Positions 19,712 to 29,281 of a DNA stretch of 53,504 nt are shown here, in pieces. The notes below the pieces were generated by a model. That model was given only the letters and a program-made list of their open reading frames with translations, was not told the DNA's origin and ran no database searches. A program made the position numbers and the translations under genes. The DNA comes from Azoarcus sp. (GTDB lineage: Bacteria > Pseudomonadota > Gammaproteobacteria > Burkholderiales > Rhodocyclaceae). How positions within the stretch are numbered: position 1 is the first letter of the stretch; each line of letters begins with the position of its first letter. The stretch spans positions 1 through 53,504 of the forward strand of contig JAISCE010000026.1 in the NCBI GenBank assembly GCA_031265765.1. The letters are read 5' to 3'.

Positions 19712-20563
19712 TTATCCCTCTGCCCCGCCGCCGCGCTGGCGAACGGTCTCGAACAAACATATCCCGCTGGCCACCGACACGTTGAGGCTTTCGACGCTGC
19801 CCAGCATCGGGATATGCACCAGTTCATCGCAAGTGGCCCGCGTCAACCGCCGCAAACCCTCGCCCTCGGCCCCCAGAACCCAGGCAAGCGGTCCCCGCTG
19901 GTCGATGCCGAAAACAGACGTTTCCGCTTCGCCCGCCGCCCCCACGACCCATACCCCGGCTTTTTTCATCTGCTCCAATGCCCGCGCGAGATTGGTCACG
20001 GCAATGTAAGGCACGGTTTCAGCCGCGCCGCTGGCGACCTTGACTGCGGCGGCATTGAGACTGGCGGCGCGATCCTTGGGCGCGATCACGGCATGTACGC
20101 CCGCCGCATCCGCCACCCGCAGGCATGCGCCGAGGTTGCGCGGGTCCTGCACACCGTCGAGCACCAGCAGCAAAGCCGGCCCGGCCAGGGATTCCAGCAC
20201 GTCGTCGAGCGCGATCATGCGTTGCCGGGCGTCGACGCGGGCAATCACGCCCTGATGACGGCGGGTACCCACCATGCCGTCGAGACGCTCGCCTTCGACC
20301 TGGGTCATCCTCACCCCGGCTTCTTCGGCGAGCCGGTGGACTTCACGCGCGCGCGCATCGTTGCGCAGCGCGGAAAGATAAAGCTCGAACACAGCGTCCG
20401 GATCGCGGCGCAAACGACCGAGCACGGCATGGAAACCGTAGATCAGACGGCTGGGCGCATGCGCCGCCGCGCCGCCGCCATTCTCACGTTGCTGCCCATG
20501 ACAAGCGTCGCCGCGTGGCGCGCGCGCCTTTTTCCCGCTCGTGGAAAAATGGCATTCAGACAT
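19712..20563 (-). CDS. rlmB: 23S rRNA (guanosine-2'-O-)-methyltransferase RlmB
   Basis: A 283-residue SpoU/TrmH-family enzyme that methylates a guanosine of 23S rRNA. It has an N-terminal substrate-binding domain ([30 protein letters not shown]) and a C-terminal knotted SPOUT domain with the three family motifs: [34 protein letters not shown], and [20 protein letters not shown]. The first ~38 residues are an extra polar extension. ATG 20563 lies within the last codons of rnr (8-base overlap), the classic rnr-rlmB pairing, which supports this start over the longer frame. Confidence 0.94.
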   Translation of the reverse strand: MSECHFSTSGKKARAPRGDACHGQQRENGGGAAAHAPSRLIYGFHAVLGRLRRDPDAVFELYLSALRNDARAREVHRLAEEAGVRMTQVEGERLDGMVGTRRHQGVIARVDARQRMIALDDVLESLAGPALLLVLDGVQDPRNLGACLRVADAAGVHAVIAPKDRAASLNAAAVKVASGAAETVPYIAVTNLARALEQMKKAGVWVVGAAGEAETSVFGIDQRGPLAWVLGAEGEGLRRLTRATCDELVHIPMLGSVESLNVSVASGICLFETVRQRGGGAEG

Positions 20564-22775
20564 GGCGCTTTCCTCCGGCGCGACGCGCTTCGCCTTCGAG
20601 CAAACGGAAATCGATCTTGCTGGTTTCCAGATCGGCGCGGACCAGCTGCACGCGCACCCGGTCGGAGAGACGGTAACGAACATGCGTGCGTTCGCCCGCC
20701 AGTTCATGGCGAGACTCATCGAAATGGAAATAATCACTGCCGAGATCGGAGATATGCACCAGTCCTTCGATGAAAATATCGTCGAGCGCAACGAACAAAC
20801 CGAAAGGCACTACCGACGACACACTGCCGGAAAACGTCTCGCCGATGCGATCGCGCATGTAATAGCACTTGAGCCATGCCATCACATCGCGGGTGGCTTC
20901 GTCGGCGCGGCGCTCCGTTGCCGAACAGGTCATGCCCACGGCGTCCCAATCGCCCGGATCGTAGCGCCCGCCGGCAAGCACGGCCTTGATGGCGCGGTGC
21001 ACGAGCAAATCGGGATAGCGCCGGATCGGTGAAGTGAAATGCGTATAGGCGTCGTAGGCGAGGCCGAAATGGCCGACATTGTCCGGGCTGTAGACGGCCT
21101 GGCGCAACGAGCGCAGCATCACCGTCTGCAAAAGCTGTGCATCGGGGCGCTGGCGCGTCTTGTCGAGCAGCGCAGCATAATCCTTGGCCGTCGGCTTGTC
21201 GCCGCCGCCGAGAGCGAGGCCGAATTCGGCAAGGAATCCGCGCAGTTTTTCGAGCTTCTCCGGCGTCGGCCCCTCATGGATACGGTAAAGCGCCGGATGC
21301 CTGTGGCCTTGCAGAAAATCCGAAGCGCACACATTGGCGGCAAGCATGCATTCCTCGATCAAGCGGTGTGCATCATTGCGCGTCTCGGGAACGATGCACG
21401 CGATCTTGCCCTGGCCGTCGAATTCCATGCGCGTCTCGACGGTCTCGAAGTCGATTGCCCCGCGTCGCGCGCGCGCCTTGAGCAAGGCGCGGAACAAATG
21501 GTCGAGATCCTGCAAATGGGGCAACAGATCGCCGAGCGCGGCGGCGGCCTCGCCATTCCCTTCGTAAAGCGCCGCCGCCACCTGGCCATAGGTGAGCCTC
21601 GCATGGGAAAACATTACCGAGGGATAAAAACGGTAGGCTTCGATCTCCCCGCTCGCGGAAATATTCACATCCGCCGCCATGCAAAGGCGCTCGACTCGCG
21701 GATTGAGCGAACACAGCCCATTGGAGAGCTTTTCCGGCAGCATGGGAATGACACGGCGGGGGAAATACACCGAATTGCCGCGCTCGCGGGCATCGCGGTC
21801 GAGCGCGCTGCCCGTCTCGACGTAATGCGACACATCGGCAATCGCCACCACCAGCCGCCAGCCGCGCGCCCGGCGCTCGCAATAAACCGCATCGTCGAAA
21901 TCGCGCGCCGTCTCGCCGTCGATAGTCACCAACGGCAAGGCGGTGATGTCCTCGCGCCCGGCAAGATCCTTCTTGCGCACGCTCTCCGGCAGCCTGCGCG
22001 TCTGCGCGCGCGCCTCGGGCGAGAACTCGAACGGCAGTTCATGCTTGCGCAATGCGATCTCGATTTCCATGCCGGGATCGGCATAATCGCCGAGCACTTC
22101 GACGATGCGCCCCACGGGCCGGGCATCGCGCGCCGGCTGGCCGACCAGTTCCACCACGACCACCTGCCCCGAGCCGGCCCGCTTGCCGCCCGAGGCGACC
22201 AGAATATCCTGCGCCAACCGTTTATCTTCCGGCGCAACGACCTTCACGCCGTGCTCATCGAGCACGCGGCCCACGATCCGGGTGTTGGCGCGTTCGAGCA
22301 CCTCGACGATCTTGCCTTCCGGACGGCCCCGCCGATCCAGGCCGGCAATGCGCACGATCACGCGGTCGCCATGGAGCGCCGCGCGCATGGTTTTGGGGCC
22401 GAGAAAGATATCGCCGCCGCCATCGTCCCGGCGCAAAAAACCGAAACCATCGGGGCGTCCTTCGACACGGCCGCGTATCAACCCGGCCTTGTCCGGCAAC
22501 AACCATGCATCGCGACGATTGCGCAACAACTGCCCATCGCGCAACATCGCCCGCAGGCGGCGCTCGAAAAATCCGAATTCTTCGTCGCGGATGTCGAGTG
22601 CATTCACAAGCGCGTCGAACTGCATCGGCACCCCTGCACGGGAGAGAATCTGTTCGATGTACTCCCGGCTAGGCAGTGGCGCGGGGTATTTCTGCGTCTC
22701 GCGCTCAAAGAAAGGATCGGCGCGGCGAATCGCGCTCGGCCCGGCATCGCCGTTCTTTTTCGTTTTTCGAGTCAC
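20556..22775 (-). CDS. rnr: ribonuclease R
   Basis: A 739-residue 3'-5' exoribonuclease of the RNB family. N-terminal winged helix ([20 protein letters not shown]) and cold-shock domains ([20 protein letters not shown]) precede the RNB catalytic core. That core holds the Asp cluster in [16 protein letters not shown] and the [11 protein letters not shown] strand. A C-terminal S1 domain ([20 protein letters not shown]) and a short basic tail follow. The start is a GTG at 22775 with GGAG nine bases upstream; repeat copy 3 begins at the next base. Overlap with rlmB indicates a two-gene operon. Confidence 0.96.
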   Translation of the reverse strand: MTRKTKKNGDAGPSAIRRADPFFERETQKYPAPLPSREYIEQILSRAGVPMQFDALVNALDIRDEEFGFFERRLRAMLRDGQLLRNRRDAWLLPDKAGLIRGRVEGRPDGFGFLRRDDGGGDIFLGPKTMRAALHGDRVIVRIAGLDRRGRPEGKIVEVLERANTRIVGRVLDEHGVKVVAPEDKRLAQDILVASGGKRAGSGQVVVVELVGQPARDARPVGRIVEVLGDYADPGMEIEIALRKHELPFEFSPEARAQTRRLPESVRKKDLAGREDITALPLVTIDGETARDFDDAVYCERRARGWRLVVAIADVSHYVETGSALDRDARERGNSVYFPRRVIPMLPEKLSNGLCSLNPRVERLCMAADVNISASGEIEAYRFYPSVMFSHARLTYGQVAAALYEGNGEAAAALGDLLPHLQDLDHLFRALLKARARRGAIDFETVETRMEFDGQGKIACIVPETRNDAHRLIEECMLAANVCASDFLQGHRHPALYRIHEGPTPEKLEKLRGFLAEFGLALGGGDKPTAKDYAALLDKTRQRPDAQLLQTVMLRSLRQAVYSPDNVGHFGLAYDAYTHFTSPIRRYPDLLVHRAIKAVLAGGRYDPGDWDAVGMTCSATERRADEATRDVMAWLKCYYMRDRIGETFSGSVSSVVPFGLFVALDDIFIEGLVHISDLGSDYFHFDESRHELAGERTHVRYRLSDRVRVQLVRADLETSKIDFRLLEGEARRAGGKRHV

Positions 22776-22883
22776 TGAAAATTATCTCCGATTGAAACCC
22801 TCCCCCTTCAGGGGGATAAATCCGGCGCGGGAGAGAGCTCCCTTCCACGTCGTGTCGCCCGGTCATGGACGCGGACTGAAACA
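22776..22883 (+). repeat. three-hairpin intergenic repeat, copy 3
   Basis: The most diverged copy, but with the same architecture. Hairpin 1 is 22801-22816, a perfect 6-bp stem TCCCCC/GGGGGA around TTCA. Hairpin 2 is 22829-22842 (GGGAG/CTCCC around AGAG). Hairpin 3 is 22851-22873 (CGTGTC/GACGCG, with one U-G pair on the plus strand). The left edge abuts the GTG start of rnr on the minus strand; the right edge touches the -35 box of the tRNA-Leu promoter. Stems are kept while their sequences differ from copies 1 and 2. Confidence 0.78.
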
Positions 22884-22911
22884 TTGACTTTCTTCCCCAG
22901 GCTTTTATAAT
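22884..22911 (+). promoter_or_regulatory. sigma-70 promoter of tRNA-Leu
   Basis: TTGACT (22884-22889) and TATAAT (22906-22911) are spaced by 16 bases, with a GC-rich discriminator before the tRNA at 22923. A strong promoter, starting immediately after repeat copy 3. Confidence 0.85.
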
Positions 22912-22922
22912 GCGCCCCGCTT

Positions 22923-23007
22923 GCCCAGATGGCGAAATTGGTAGACGCGCTAGTTTCAGGTACTAGTGCCGCAAGGCGTGGAGGTTCGAGTCCTCTTCTG
23001 GGCACCA
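22923..23007 (+). tRNA. tRNA-Leu (anticodon CAG)
   Basis: An 85-base class II tRNA. The acceptor stem GCCCAGA pairs with TCTGGGC and is followed by A and an encoded CCA. The anticodon stem CTAGT/ACTAG encloses the loop TTCAGGT (anticodon CAG). A long variable arm (GCCGCAAGGC) and the T-loop GGTTCGAGTCC are present. Confidence 0.97.
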
Positions 23008-23036
23008 CTCTAACACCGCCGACTGTTCGCAATTAT

Positions 23037-23081
23037 CCCGCAAATCCATCAATAATAAGGGCTTGCGGGTTTTTATTTTTT
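23037..23081 (+). terminator. rho-independent terminator after tRNA-Leu
   Basis: CCCGCAA (23037-23043) pairs with TTGCGGG (23063-23069) and is followed by a T-rich run TTTTTATTTTTT. It lies 30 bases after the tRNA. Confidence 0.85.
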
Positions 23082-23333
23082 CATCATATACGATCTCGTC
23101 CGCTGCGATCCCATCATGGTTGTTGATGGTATTGTTGGTATCAGCAATCGACACCGGCAAAAATACCATCATGCCCTTGACCGGCACGGTTACCTTTCTT
23201 CGTTTGATGCATCTCCGGGTCGCGCTGTCGGGCAACCAATTCGATAACGACACCAATGCTCTTATAAGAGAAATATTTTCGTAGACACGAAAAACAAAGA
23301 AAAAAATACGGCAGACTCAACCTTGAGAATGAT
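23082..23333 (+). other. A/T-richer gene-free stretch downstream of tRNA-Leu
   Basis: About 250 bases between the tRNA terminator and the sucB-side hairpin. Short frames exist on both strands (a plus frame to 23284 and a minus frame from 23256 that runs into the tRNA), but none shows a ribosome site or a recognisable domain. No repeat of the tRNA 3' end was seen that would mark an integrated element. I see no supportable gene. Confidence 0.55.
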
Positions 23334-23380
23334 CTTCTCTCCATTCCTCCCGCGCCCGTCGCGGGATGGATGGAGAGAAG
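23334..23380 (-). terminator. long two-part hairpin downstream of sucB
   Basis: CTTCTCTCCAT (23334-23344) pairs perfectly with ATGGAGAGAAG (23370-23380), and inside it TCCCGCG (23348-23354) pairs with CGCGGGA (23360-23366). It begins eight bases after the sucB stop. No T-run follows, so it may stabilise the mRNA 3' end as much as terminate. Confidence 0.7.
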
Positions 23381-23387
23381 AACACCA

Positions 23388-24572
23388 TCAAATATCCAGC
23401 ACCAGCCGCGCCGGGTCTTCCAGCGCCTCTTTCATCGCCACCAGCCCAAGCACCGCTTCGCGCCCGTCGATGATGCGGTGGTCGTAGGACAGGGCCAGGT
23501 AGTTCATCGGGCGGATGACGACCTGACCGTTTTCCGCCACCGGGCGATCCTTGGTGGCGTGGATGCCGAGGATGGCCGACTGCGGCGGGTTGATGATCGG
23601 CGTGGACATCATCGAGCCGAACACGCCGCCATTGGAAATCGAGAAAGTGCCGCCGGTGAGGTCTTCGATCGTGAGCTTGCCGTCCTTGGCCTTGAGGCCG
23701 AATTCGGCGATCTTCAGTTCGATTTCGGCCACGGACAGCAGTTCGGCACTGCGCAGGATGGGCACGACCAGGCCGCGCGGGCTGCCCACGGCGATGCCGA
23801 TGTCGATGTAGCCGTGGTAGATGATATCGCCGCCGTCGACCGAGGCGTTCAGGATCGGATAACGCTTGAGCGCCGCCACGGCAGCCTTGACGAAGAAGCC
23901 CATGAAGCCGAGGCGCACGCCGTGCACTTTCTCGAACCTCTCGCCATATTGCTTGCGCAGCGCCATCACCGGGGCCATGTTCACTTCGTTGAAGGTGGTG
24001 AGGATGGCGTTTTCGTTCTTGGACTGGATCAGGCGCTCGGCGATGCGGGCGCGCAGACGGGTCATCGGCACCCGCTCTTCCGGGCGGTCGCCGGTGATCG
24101 TCACCGCCGGCGCGGCAACGGGCGCGGGCGCTTTGGCCGCTGGCGCGGCCCTGGCGGCAACGGCGTCTTCCTTGGTCACCCTGCCGCCGCGTCCCGTGCC
24201 GCTCACCGTGGAAGCGGGGACGCTCTTTTCTTCCAGTATCTTGCGCGCCGCCGGGCCGGGTTCGCCCGCCGCGCGGGCGGCGGAGGCTTCGTCCGCGCCG
24301 GCGGGCGCGGCTCCGGCGCTCGCGGCGGCCTTGGCTTCGGTGTCGATACGGGCGATCAGATCGCCCGAGGTGACGGTTTCGCCGTCTCCCTTGACGATTT
24401 CGACCAGCACCCCGTCGGCGGGAGCCGGGGTTTCGAGCACGACTTTGTCGGTTTCGATGTCGATCAGGTTTTCATCGCGCGCGACCGCTTCGCCAGCCTT
24501 TTTATGCCAGGCCACAAGCGTGGCCTCGGACACGGATTCGGATAGCTGCGGTACTTTGACTTCGATCAGCAT
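23388..24572 (-). CDS. sucB: 2-oxoglutarate dehydrogenase E2 (dihydrolipoamide succinyltransferase)
   Basis: A 394-residue E2 core of the 2-oxoglutarate dehydrogenase complex. The N-terminal lipoyl domain carries the modified lysine in [11 protein letters not shown] (Lys43). An Ala/Pro-rich linker follows, then a peripheral subunit-binding domain ([27 protein letters not shown]) and the acyltransferase core with catalytic [12 protein letters not shown] (His365, Asp369). Length is normal. It is 23 bases downstream of sucA. No lipoamide dehydrogenase (lpdA) gene follows: the next thing is a terminator-like hairpin, so E3 must be supplied from elsewhere. Confidence 0.97.
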   Translation of the reverse strand: MLIEVKVPQLSESVSEATLVAWHKKAGEAVARDENLIDIETDKVVLETPAPADGVLVEIVKGDGETVTSGDLIARIDTEAKAAASAGAAPAGADEASAARAAGEPGPAARKILEEKSVPASTVSGTGRGGRVTKEDAVAARAAPAAKAPAPVAAPAVTITGDRPEERVPMTRLRARIAERLIQSKNENAILTTFNEVNMAPVMALRKQYGERFEKVHGVRLGFMGFFVKAAVAALKRYPILNASVDGGDIIYHGYIDIGIAVGSPRGLVVPILRSAELLSVAEIELKIAEFGLKAKDGKLTIEDLTGGTFSISNGGVFGSMMSTPIINPPQSAILGIHATKDRPVAENGQVVIRPMNYLALSYDHRIIDGREAVLGLVAMKEALEDPARLVLDI

Positions 24573-24595
24573 GGTTGTCTCCTCACTTTATCTGC

Positions 24596-27484
24596 TTATG
24601 GATTATTGGGCGATTGCGGCGTGGTGTCCTGGATGGGACCGAAGGCGTGTTCGATCACATCCTTTTGCTGCTGCACGTGCCGGGCGTGGTAGCCGACGGC
24701 GGGCGAGGCCGAGGCCGGACGGCTGACCAGCAGCAACTCGCGGCGCGCTTTTCCGCCGGATGCCCGCCCAGGTTGTCCGGTGAGGACGCCGATGAGGTGC
24801 TGGCGCGAAGCCAGCCAATACCAGGCGCCCTGGTTGCGCGGTTCTTCCTGGCACCACACGATTTCGCCGGCATTGGGGAATTGCTCGATCGCTTCGGCGA
24901 ACGCGCTGGCCGGGAAGGGATAAAGCTGTTCTATCCGCACCAGCGCGGCATCGGTGATTTTCCGTTCGCGGCGGTAGGCGAGCAGTTCGTAATAGAGCTT
25001 GCCCTGGCACAGCACGATGCGTTTGACCTTCTTGCGGTCGAGTGCTTCGGTTTCCGGAATGACGGTCCGGAAGCCGCCGCTGGCGAGATCGTCGAGGGAC
25101 GAAACCGCCTCCTTGTGACGCAGCAGCGATTTCGGCGAGATGATGACGAGCGGCTTGCGCGTCTTGCGCATCATCTGCCGACGCAGCAGGTGGAAGATTT
25201 GCGCGGGCGTGCTCGGCACGCAGATCTGCCAGTTTTCTTCCGCCGCCATGTTCATGAAGCGTTCCAGGCGGGCGGAGGTGTGTTCCGGCCCCTGTCCCTC
25301 GTAACCGTGCGGCAGCAGGAGGGTCAGTCCATTGAGGCGTCCCCATTTGGCTTCGCCCGAGGAGATGAACTGGTCGATCACCACTTGCGCGCCGTTGAGG
25401 AAGTCGCCGAACTGGGCTTCCCAGACCACCAGTTCGTTCGGCTCGGTGGTGGCATAGCCGTATTCAAAGGCGAGCACGCCTTCTTCGGAAAGCACCGAGT
25501 CGAAGCACTGGAAGCGGGCCTGCCCTTCCTGGATATGGGCAAGCGGCGCGAAAATGCCTCCGTCCCAGTGTTGCCGGTTCTGGTCGTGCAGTACCGCATG
25601 GCGATGGAAGAAGGTGCCGCGCCCGACATCCTCGCCCGAGATGCGCACGCCGAAGCCCTGCGCGAGCAGGCTGGCATAGGCGAGGTTTTCCCCCATGCCC
25701 CAGTCGAGCGGCAATTCGCCGCGCCCCATCGCGGCGCGGTCGTCGATGATTTTCTTCACCCGCGAGTGCAGGACGAAACCTTCCGGAATGCGGGTGAGGG
25801 CTTCGGCAAGGCGGCGGACTTCCTGCGCCGGAATCGCGGTGTCGGCTTCGTCGGTGTAGGGTTGTTTGTGGAAAGGCAGCCATTCCGCCGAGAACTGGCG
25901 GTTATGGCCGGAAAGCATCGGGTTGTAAAGCAGTTCGCCCTGGTCGAGATGCTCGCGGTATTCGGCGATCATTCTTCCGGGTTCATCGGCCGCGAGCGTG
26001 CCTTCGGCCACCAGGCGGTCGGCGTAGAGTTTGCGAGCGCCCGGATGCTTCTGGATGATGTGGTACATCAACGGTTGCGTGACCATCGGCTCGTCCTGCT
26101 CATTGTGGCCGAGCTTGCGGAAGCAGAATACGTCGATTGCCACGTCCTTCTTGAATTCCTGGCGGAATTCGACCGCCAGCCGGGTCACGAAGGCCACTGC
26201 TTCCGGGTCGTCGCCATTGACGTGGAAAATCGGCGCTTCGACCAGCTTGAAGATGTCCGTGCAATAGAGCGAGGAACGCAGGTCGCGCGGGTCGGACGTG
26301 GTGAAACCGATCTGGTTGTTGATGACCAGATGCACGGTTCCGCCCGTGCCGTAGCCGCGGGTCTGGGAAAAATTGAGCATTTCCTGGTTGACGCCCTGTC
26401 CGGCCACCGCGGCGTCGCCGTGGATCAATACCGGCAGCACCTGCGCCTTCTCCGTGTCGCGGCGGCGGTTCTGGCGCGCATAGACCGAGCCTTGCACCAC
26501 GGGATTGATGATTTCCAGATGCGACGGATTGAACGCCAGCACCAAGTGCATCGGCCCGCCCGGCGTCATGACATCGCTGGAAAAGCCCATGTGGTATTTG
26601 ACATCGCCGGCGCTGAGGTCGACCGCGGTCTTGCCCTCGAATTCGGAAAACAGCATCGAGGGCGATTTGCCCAGGACATTGACCAGCAGGTTGAGGCGGC
26701 CGCGGTGCGCCATGCCGATGACGGTTTCGGCCACGCCCAGGCCGCCCGCGACTCGCAGGATTTCGTCCATGGCCACGATGGCCGATTCCCCGCCTTCGAG
26801 CGAGAAGCGTTTTTGCCCGACGTAGCGGGTATGCAGGTAGCGTTCGAGCGTCTCGGCGGCGGTCACGCGTTCGAGGATGTGGCGCTTGGCTTCGGGCGAG
26901 AAGTTCGGCGTGGCCCGGACGCCTTCGAGGCGGCGCTGGATCCAGCGCCGCTGGTCGACGTCGGTGATGTGCAGGTACTCGGTGCCGATCGAGCCGCAAT
27001 AGGTCTGGCGCAAGGCTTCGAGAATCTCGCGCAGGGTGGCGCGATCTCCCGGAAAGCCCATGAAGGAGCCGACGTTGAAGGTCTTGGACAGATCGGCCTC
27101 GGTGAAACCGTAATGCGAGGGTTCGAGTTCGGGAATTCGCGGACGCTCGCCGCGCTTGAGCGGATCGAGGCTGGCGCGGCGATTGCCGAGATAGCGGTGG
27201 GCGGTAATCAACTGCAAGACGTCCGCCTGCAATTTGTCGTCGCATTCGGCGCTCGTGGTGCGTACCGGGCCGCGCTTGGCCATCTGCTCGAAGGCGGCGA
27301 TGATCGGGCTGTGCGCCACATCGCGCACCGCCGCGCCCGCCTGCGCCTGGAGTCGGTCGAAATGCGCGCGCCAGCTCTCATCGACCGAGGCGGGGTTGGC
27401 CAGGTAGTTCTCGTAAAGTTCCTCGATGAACGGCGCATTCGACCCGTACAGATAAGAGGTGCCCTGTAGTTCTTTCTCTTTCAT
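24596..27484 (-). CDS. sucA: 2-oxoglutarate dehydrogenase E1 component
   Basis: A 962-residue thiamine-diphosphate enzyme that decarboxylates 2-oxoglutarate and passes the succinyl group to SucB. It opens with the typical SSYLFG-like block (TSYLYGSNAPFIEELYENYL). The ThDP region is visible as IHGDAAVAGQGVNQE followed by TGGTVHLVINNQIGFTTS. Conserved FSSDVMTPGGPMHLVLAF and the C-terminal transketolase part (LLPHGYEGQGPEHTSARLER; VWCQEEPRNQGAW) are intact. ATG 27484 was chosen; an in-frame ATG six codons upstream (27502) is equally possible. A terminator after gltA suggests some separation from the upstream genes. Confidence 0.96.
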   Translation of the reverse strand: MKEKELQGTSYLYGSNAPFIEELYENYLANPASVDESWRAHFDRLQAQAGAAVRDVAHSPIIAAFEQMAKRGPVRTTSAECDDKLQADVLQLITAHRYLGNRRASLDPLKRGERPRIPELEPSHYGFTEADLSKTFNVGSFMGFPGDRATLREILEALRQTYCGSIGTEYLHITDVDQRRWIQRRLEGVRATPNFSPEAKRHILERVTAAETLERYLHTRYVGQKRFSLEGGESAIVAMDEILRVAGGLGVAETVIGMAHRGRLNLLVNVLGKSPSMLFSEFEGKTAVDLSAGDVKYHMGFSSDVMTPGGPMHLVLAFNPSHLEIINPVVQGSVYARQNRRRDTEKAQVLPVLIHGDAAVAGQGVNQEMLNFSQTRGYGTGGTVHLVINNQIGFTTSDPRDLRSSLYCTDIFKLVEAPIFHVNGDDPEAVAFVTRLAVEFRQEFKKDVAIDVFCFRKLGHNEQDEPMVTQPLMYHIIQKHPGARKLYADRLVAEGTLAADEPGRMIAEYREHLDQGELLYNPMLSGHNRQFSAEWLPFHKQPYTDEADTAIPAQEVRRLAEALTRIPEGFVLHSRVKKIIDDRAAMGRGELPLDWGMGENLAYASLLAQGFGVRISGEDVGRGTFFHRHAVLHDQNRQHWDGGIFAPLAHIQEGQARFQCFDSVLSEEGVLAFEYGYATTEPNELVVWEAQFGDFLNGAQVVIDQFISSGEAKWGRLNGLTLLLPHGYEGQGPEHTSARLERFMNMAAEENWQICVPSTPAQIFHLLRRQMMRKTRKPLVIISPKSLLRHKEAVSSLDDLASGGFRTVIPETEALDRKKVKRIVLCQGKLYYELLAYRRERKITDAALVRIEQLYPFPASAFAEAIEQFPNAGEIVWCQEEPRNQGAWYWLASRQHLIGVLTGQPGRASGGKARRELLLVSRPASASPAVGYHARHVQQQKDVIEHAFGPIQDTTPQSPNNP

Positions 27485-27570
27485 GTTGAAACCGTCCGTC
27501 ATATTTGCGTAGCGGCGCCGTGTAGAGTGTGTACCGGCATGCCGCGCCGTTTGCGGAAAGGAAGACGCCG

Positions 27571-27612
27571 CAAGAAAAAGCGGGACAGCCGCAATCGCTC
27601 CGGCCATCCCGC
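27571..27612 (-). terminator. rho-independent terminator after gltA
   Basis: On the minus strand GCGGGA and TCCCGC enclose an inner GCCG/CGGC stem and are followed by TTTTTCTT (plus 27571-27579). It lies between the gltA stop and the sucA start, so sucAB probably has an additional promoter in the ~85 bases that remain. Confidence 0.85.
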
Positions 27613-27658
27613 GCGGTCGAGGCTTGCTACGCCTTCCACGTTTTGCGCATCCGATCGG

Positions 27659-28957
27659 TTATCGGCGCACTCCGATGTCCGGAACGTCGCGGCGGCCGGC
27701 GCCCACGTAAAGCTGGCGCGGACGGCCGATCTTGTATTCCGGATCGGTAATCATTTCCTCCCACTGCGCCAGCCATCCCGCCGTGCGCGCCAGCGCGAAA
27801 ATGCAGGTGAACATGGTGGTGGGGATGCCCATCGCTTTCTGGACGATGCCGGAATAGAAATCCACGTTCGGGTAGAGTTTCTTCTCGATGAAATATTCGT
27901 CTTCCAGGGCGATCTTTTCGAGCGCCTTGGCGAGCTTGAACAGGCGGTCGTCTTCCAGACCCAGTTCGGCGAGCACGTCGGCGCACACTTTGCCCATCAG
28001 CTTGGCGCGCGGGTCGAAGTTCTTGTAGACGCGGTGGCCGAAGCCCATCAACTTGAAGCTGTCGTTCTTGTCCTTGGCGCGCTTGATGTATTCGCCGACG
28101 CGGGAAACGTCGCCGATTTCTTCCAGCATCTTGAGGCAGGCTTCATTCGCGCCGCCGTGCGCCGGTCCCCACAGGCACGAGATGCCCGCCGCAACGCAGG
28201 CGAAGGGATTGGCGCCGCTCGATCCGGCAAGCCGCACCGTGGACGTGGAGGCGTTCTGCTCGTGATCCGCGTGCAGAGTGAAGATGATGTCGAGCGCGTG
28301 CGACAGCACCGGATTGGGTTGGTATTCCTCGCACGGCACGCCGAACATCTGGTGCATGAAGTTCGCCGCGTAGTCGAGATCGTTGCGCGGGTACATGAAC
28401 GGCATCCCGGTCGTGTAGCGGTAGGCAAGCGCGATGATGGTCGGCAGCTTGGCGATGATGCGGTTGAAGCAAACGTCGCGGTGTTCGACGTTGGAATAAT
28501 CCATGTCCCGGTGGTAGAACGCCGAGAGCGCCCCGGCCACGCCGATGATGACCGCCATCGGATGCGCGTCGCGCCGGAAGCCGTTGTAGAAACGGGTCAA
28601 TTGGTCATGCACCAAGGTGTGGTGCCGGATGGTGTCCTCGAACTCCGCTTTTTCGGCGGCGTTCGGCAATTCGCCATTGCGCAGCAGATAGGCGACTTCC
28701 AGGAAATTGCATTTCCCGGCCAGTTGCTCGATGGGGTAGCCGCGGTAGAGCAGTTCGCCCTTGTCGCCATCGATGAAGGTAATGGCGGATCGGCAACTCG
28801 CGGTCGATAGAAAACCGGAGTCGTAGGTGAATAGACCCGTCTTGCCGCCCAGGGTGCGGATGTCTATGACATTGTTCCCATGGACGCCGGGCAAAATCGG
28901 AAAGTCGACGGTCTTGCCATCGACGGTCAGGCTTGCGGTACGCTGCTTTGCACTCAT
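27659..28957 (-). CDS. gltA: citrate synthase
   Basis: A 432-residue hexameric-type (Gram-negative) citrate synthase that condenses acetyl-CoA and oxaloacetate. Catalytic regions are visible: [11 protein letters not shown] (first His), [16 protein letters not shown] (second His) and the Asp-bearing [16 protein letters not shown]. The substrate-binding Arg lies in the C-terminal [16 protein letters not shown] 28957 has a strong AAGGAG site seven bases upstream; the longer frame extends into the sdhE side without homology. It sits 83 bases after sdhE in the same direction and is followed by a good terminator. Confidence 0.97.
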   Translation of the reverse strand: MSAKQRTASLTVDGKTVDFPILPGVHGNNVIDIRTLGGKTGLFTYDSGFLSTASCRSAITFIDGDKGELLYRGYPIEQLAGKCNFLEVAYLLRNGELPNAAEKAEFEDTIRHHTLVHDQLTRFYNGFRRDAHPMAVIIGVAGALSAFYHRDMDYSNVEHRDVCFNRIIAKLPTIIALAYRYTTGMPFMYPRNDLDYAANFMHQMFGVPCEEYQPNPVLSHALDIIFTLHADHEQNASTSTVRLAGSSGANPFACVAAGISCLWGPAHGGANEACLKMLEEIGDVSRVGEYIKRAKDKNDSFKLMGFGHRVYKNFDPRAKLMGKVCADVLAELGLEDDRLFKLAKALEKIALEDEYFIEKKLYPNVDFYSGIVQKAMGIPTTMFTCIFALARTAGWLAQWEEMITDPEYKIGRPRQLYVGAGRRDVPDIGVRR

Positions 28958-29040
28958 TGTGGTCTCCTTCCTTGGTACCCATACGGAGTTTGGATTCAAA
29001 ACTCCCGTTTCGCGTGGCCGTCGCGGCGAGCCGCTGCCTC

Positions 29041-29277
29041 TCAGCATTGGCGCAGCCGCGCGACCATCTCCTGCCAGCGGCCGATTTCGCAGTCCTTGCC
29101 GCCATTGACCATCGCCCACAGGTCGTAATCGTCGCAGCGCAGCAGGTCCTCGAAATCGGCGACTTGTTCGTCGTTCAGGCGGTCGAACGCCGTCTCCAGG
29201 AAGCGCGCCAGCACCAGGTCGAGTTCAAGCAAGGACCTGCGGCACTGCCAGCGCACTTTCCCCCGGTTGATCGCCAT
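29041..29277 (-). CDS. sdhE: FAD assembly factor SdhE (variant motif)
   Basis: A 78-residue SdhE/DUF339 protein that promotes covalent attachment of FAD to SdhA. The family fold is recognisable: [40 protein letters not shown] and the Trp/Gly-rich C-terminal part. The invariant RGxxE motif reads R-S-L-L-E here, so the Gly is replaced by Ser. That Gly is functionally important in characterised members. Position four bases after sdhB supports the role, and the FAD-linked His of SdhA is present. The substitution may be tolerated or may reduce activity. Confidence 0.92.
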   Translation of the reverse strand: MAINRGKVRWQCRRSLLELDLVLARFLETAFDRLNDEQVADFEDLLRCDDYDLWAMVNGGKDCEIGRWQEMVARLRQC

Positions 29278-29281
29278 CGCC

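Noticed and set aside
22963-23256. Minus-strand frame overlapping tRNA-Leu, considered as an integrase or phage remnant
   Set aside because: It runs through the tRNA and its terminator and has no integrase motif. No duplicate of the tRNA 3' end marks an attachment site.
24575-27469. 964-codon open frame antisense to sucA, and similar ones opposite sucB, gltA and sdhA
   Set aside because: Same high-GC shadow effect; the sense genes are complete and conserved.
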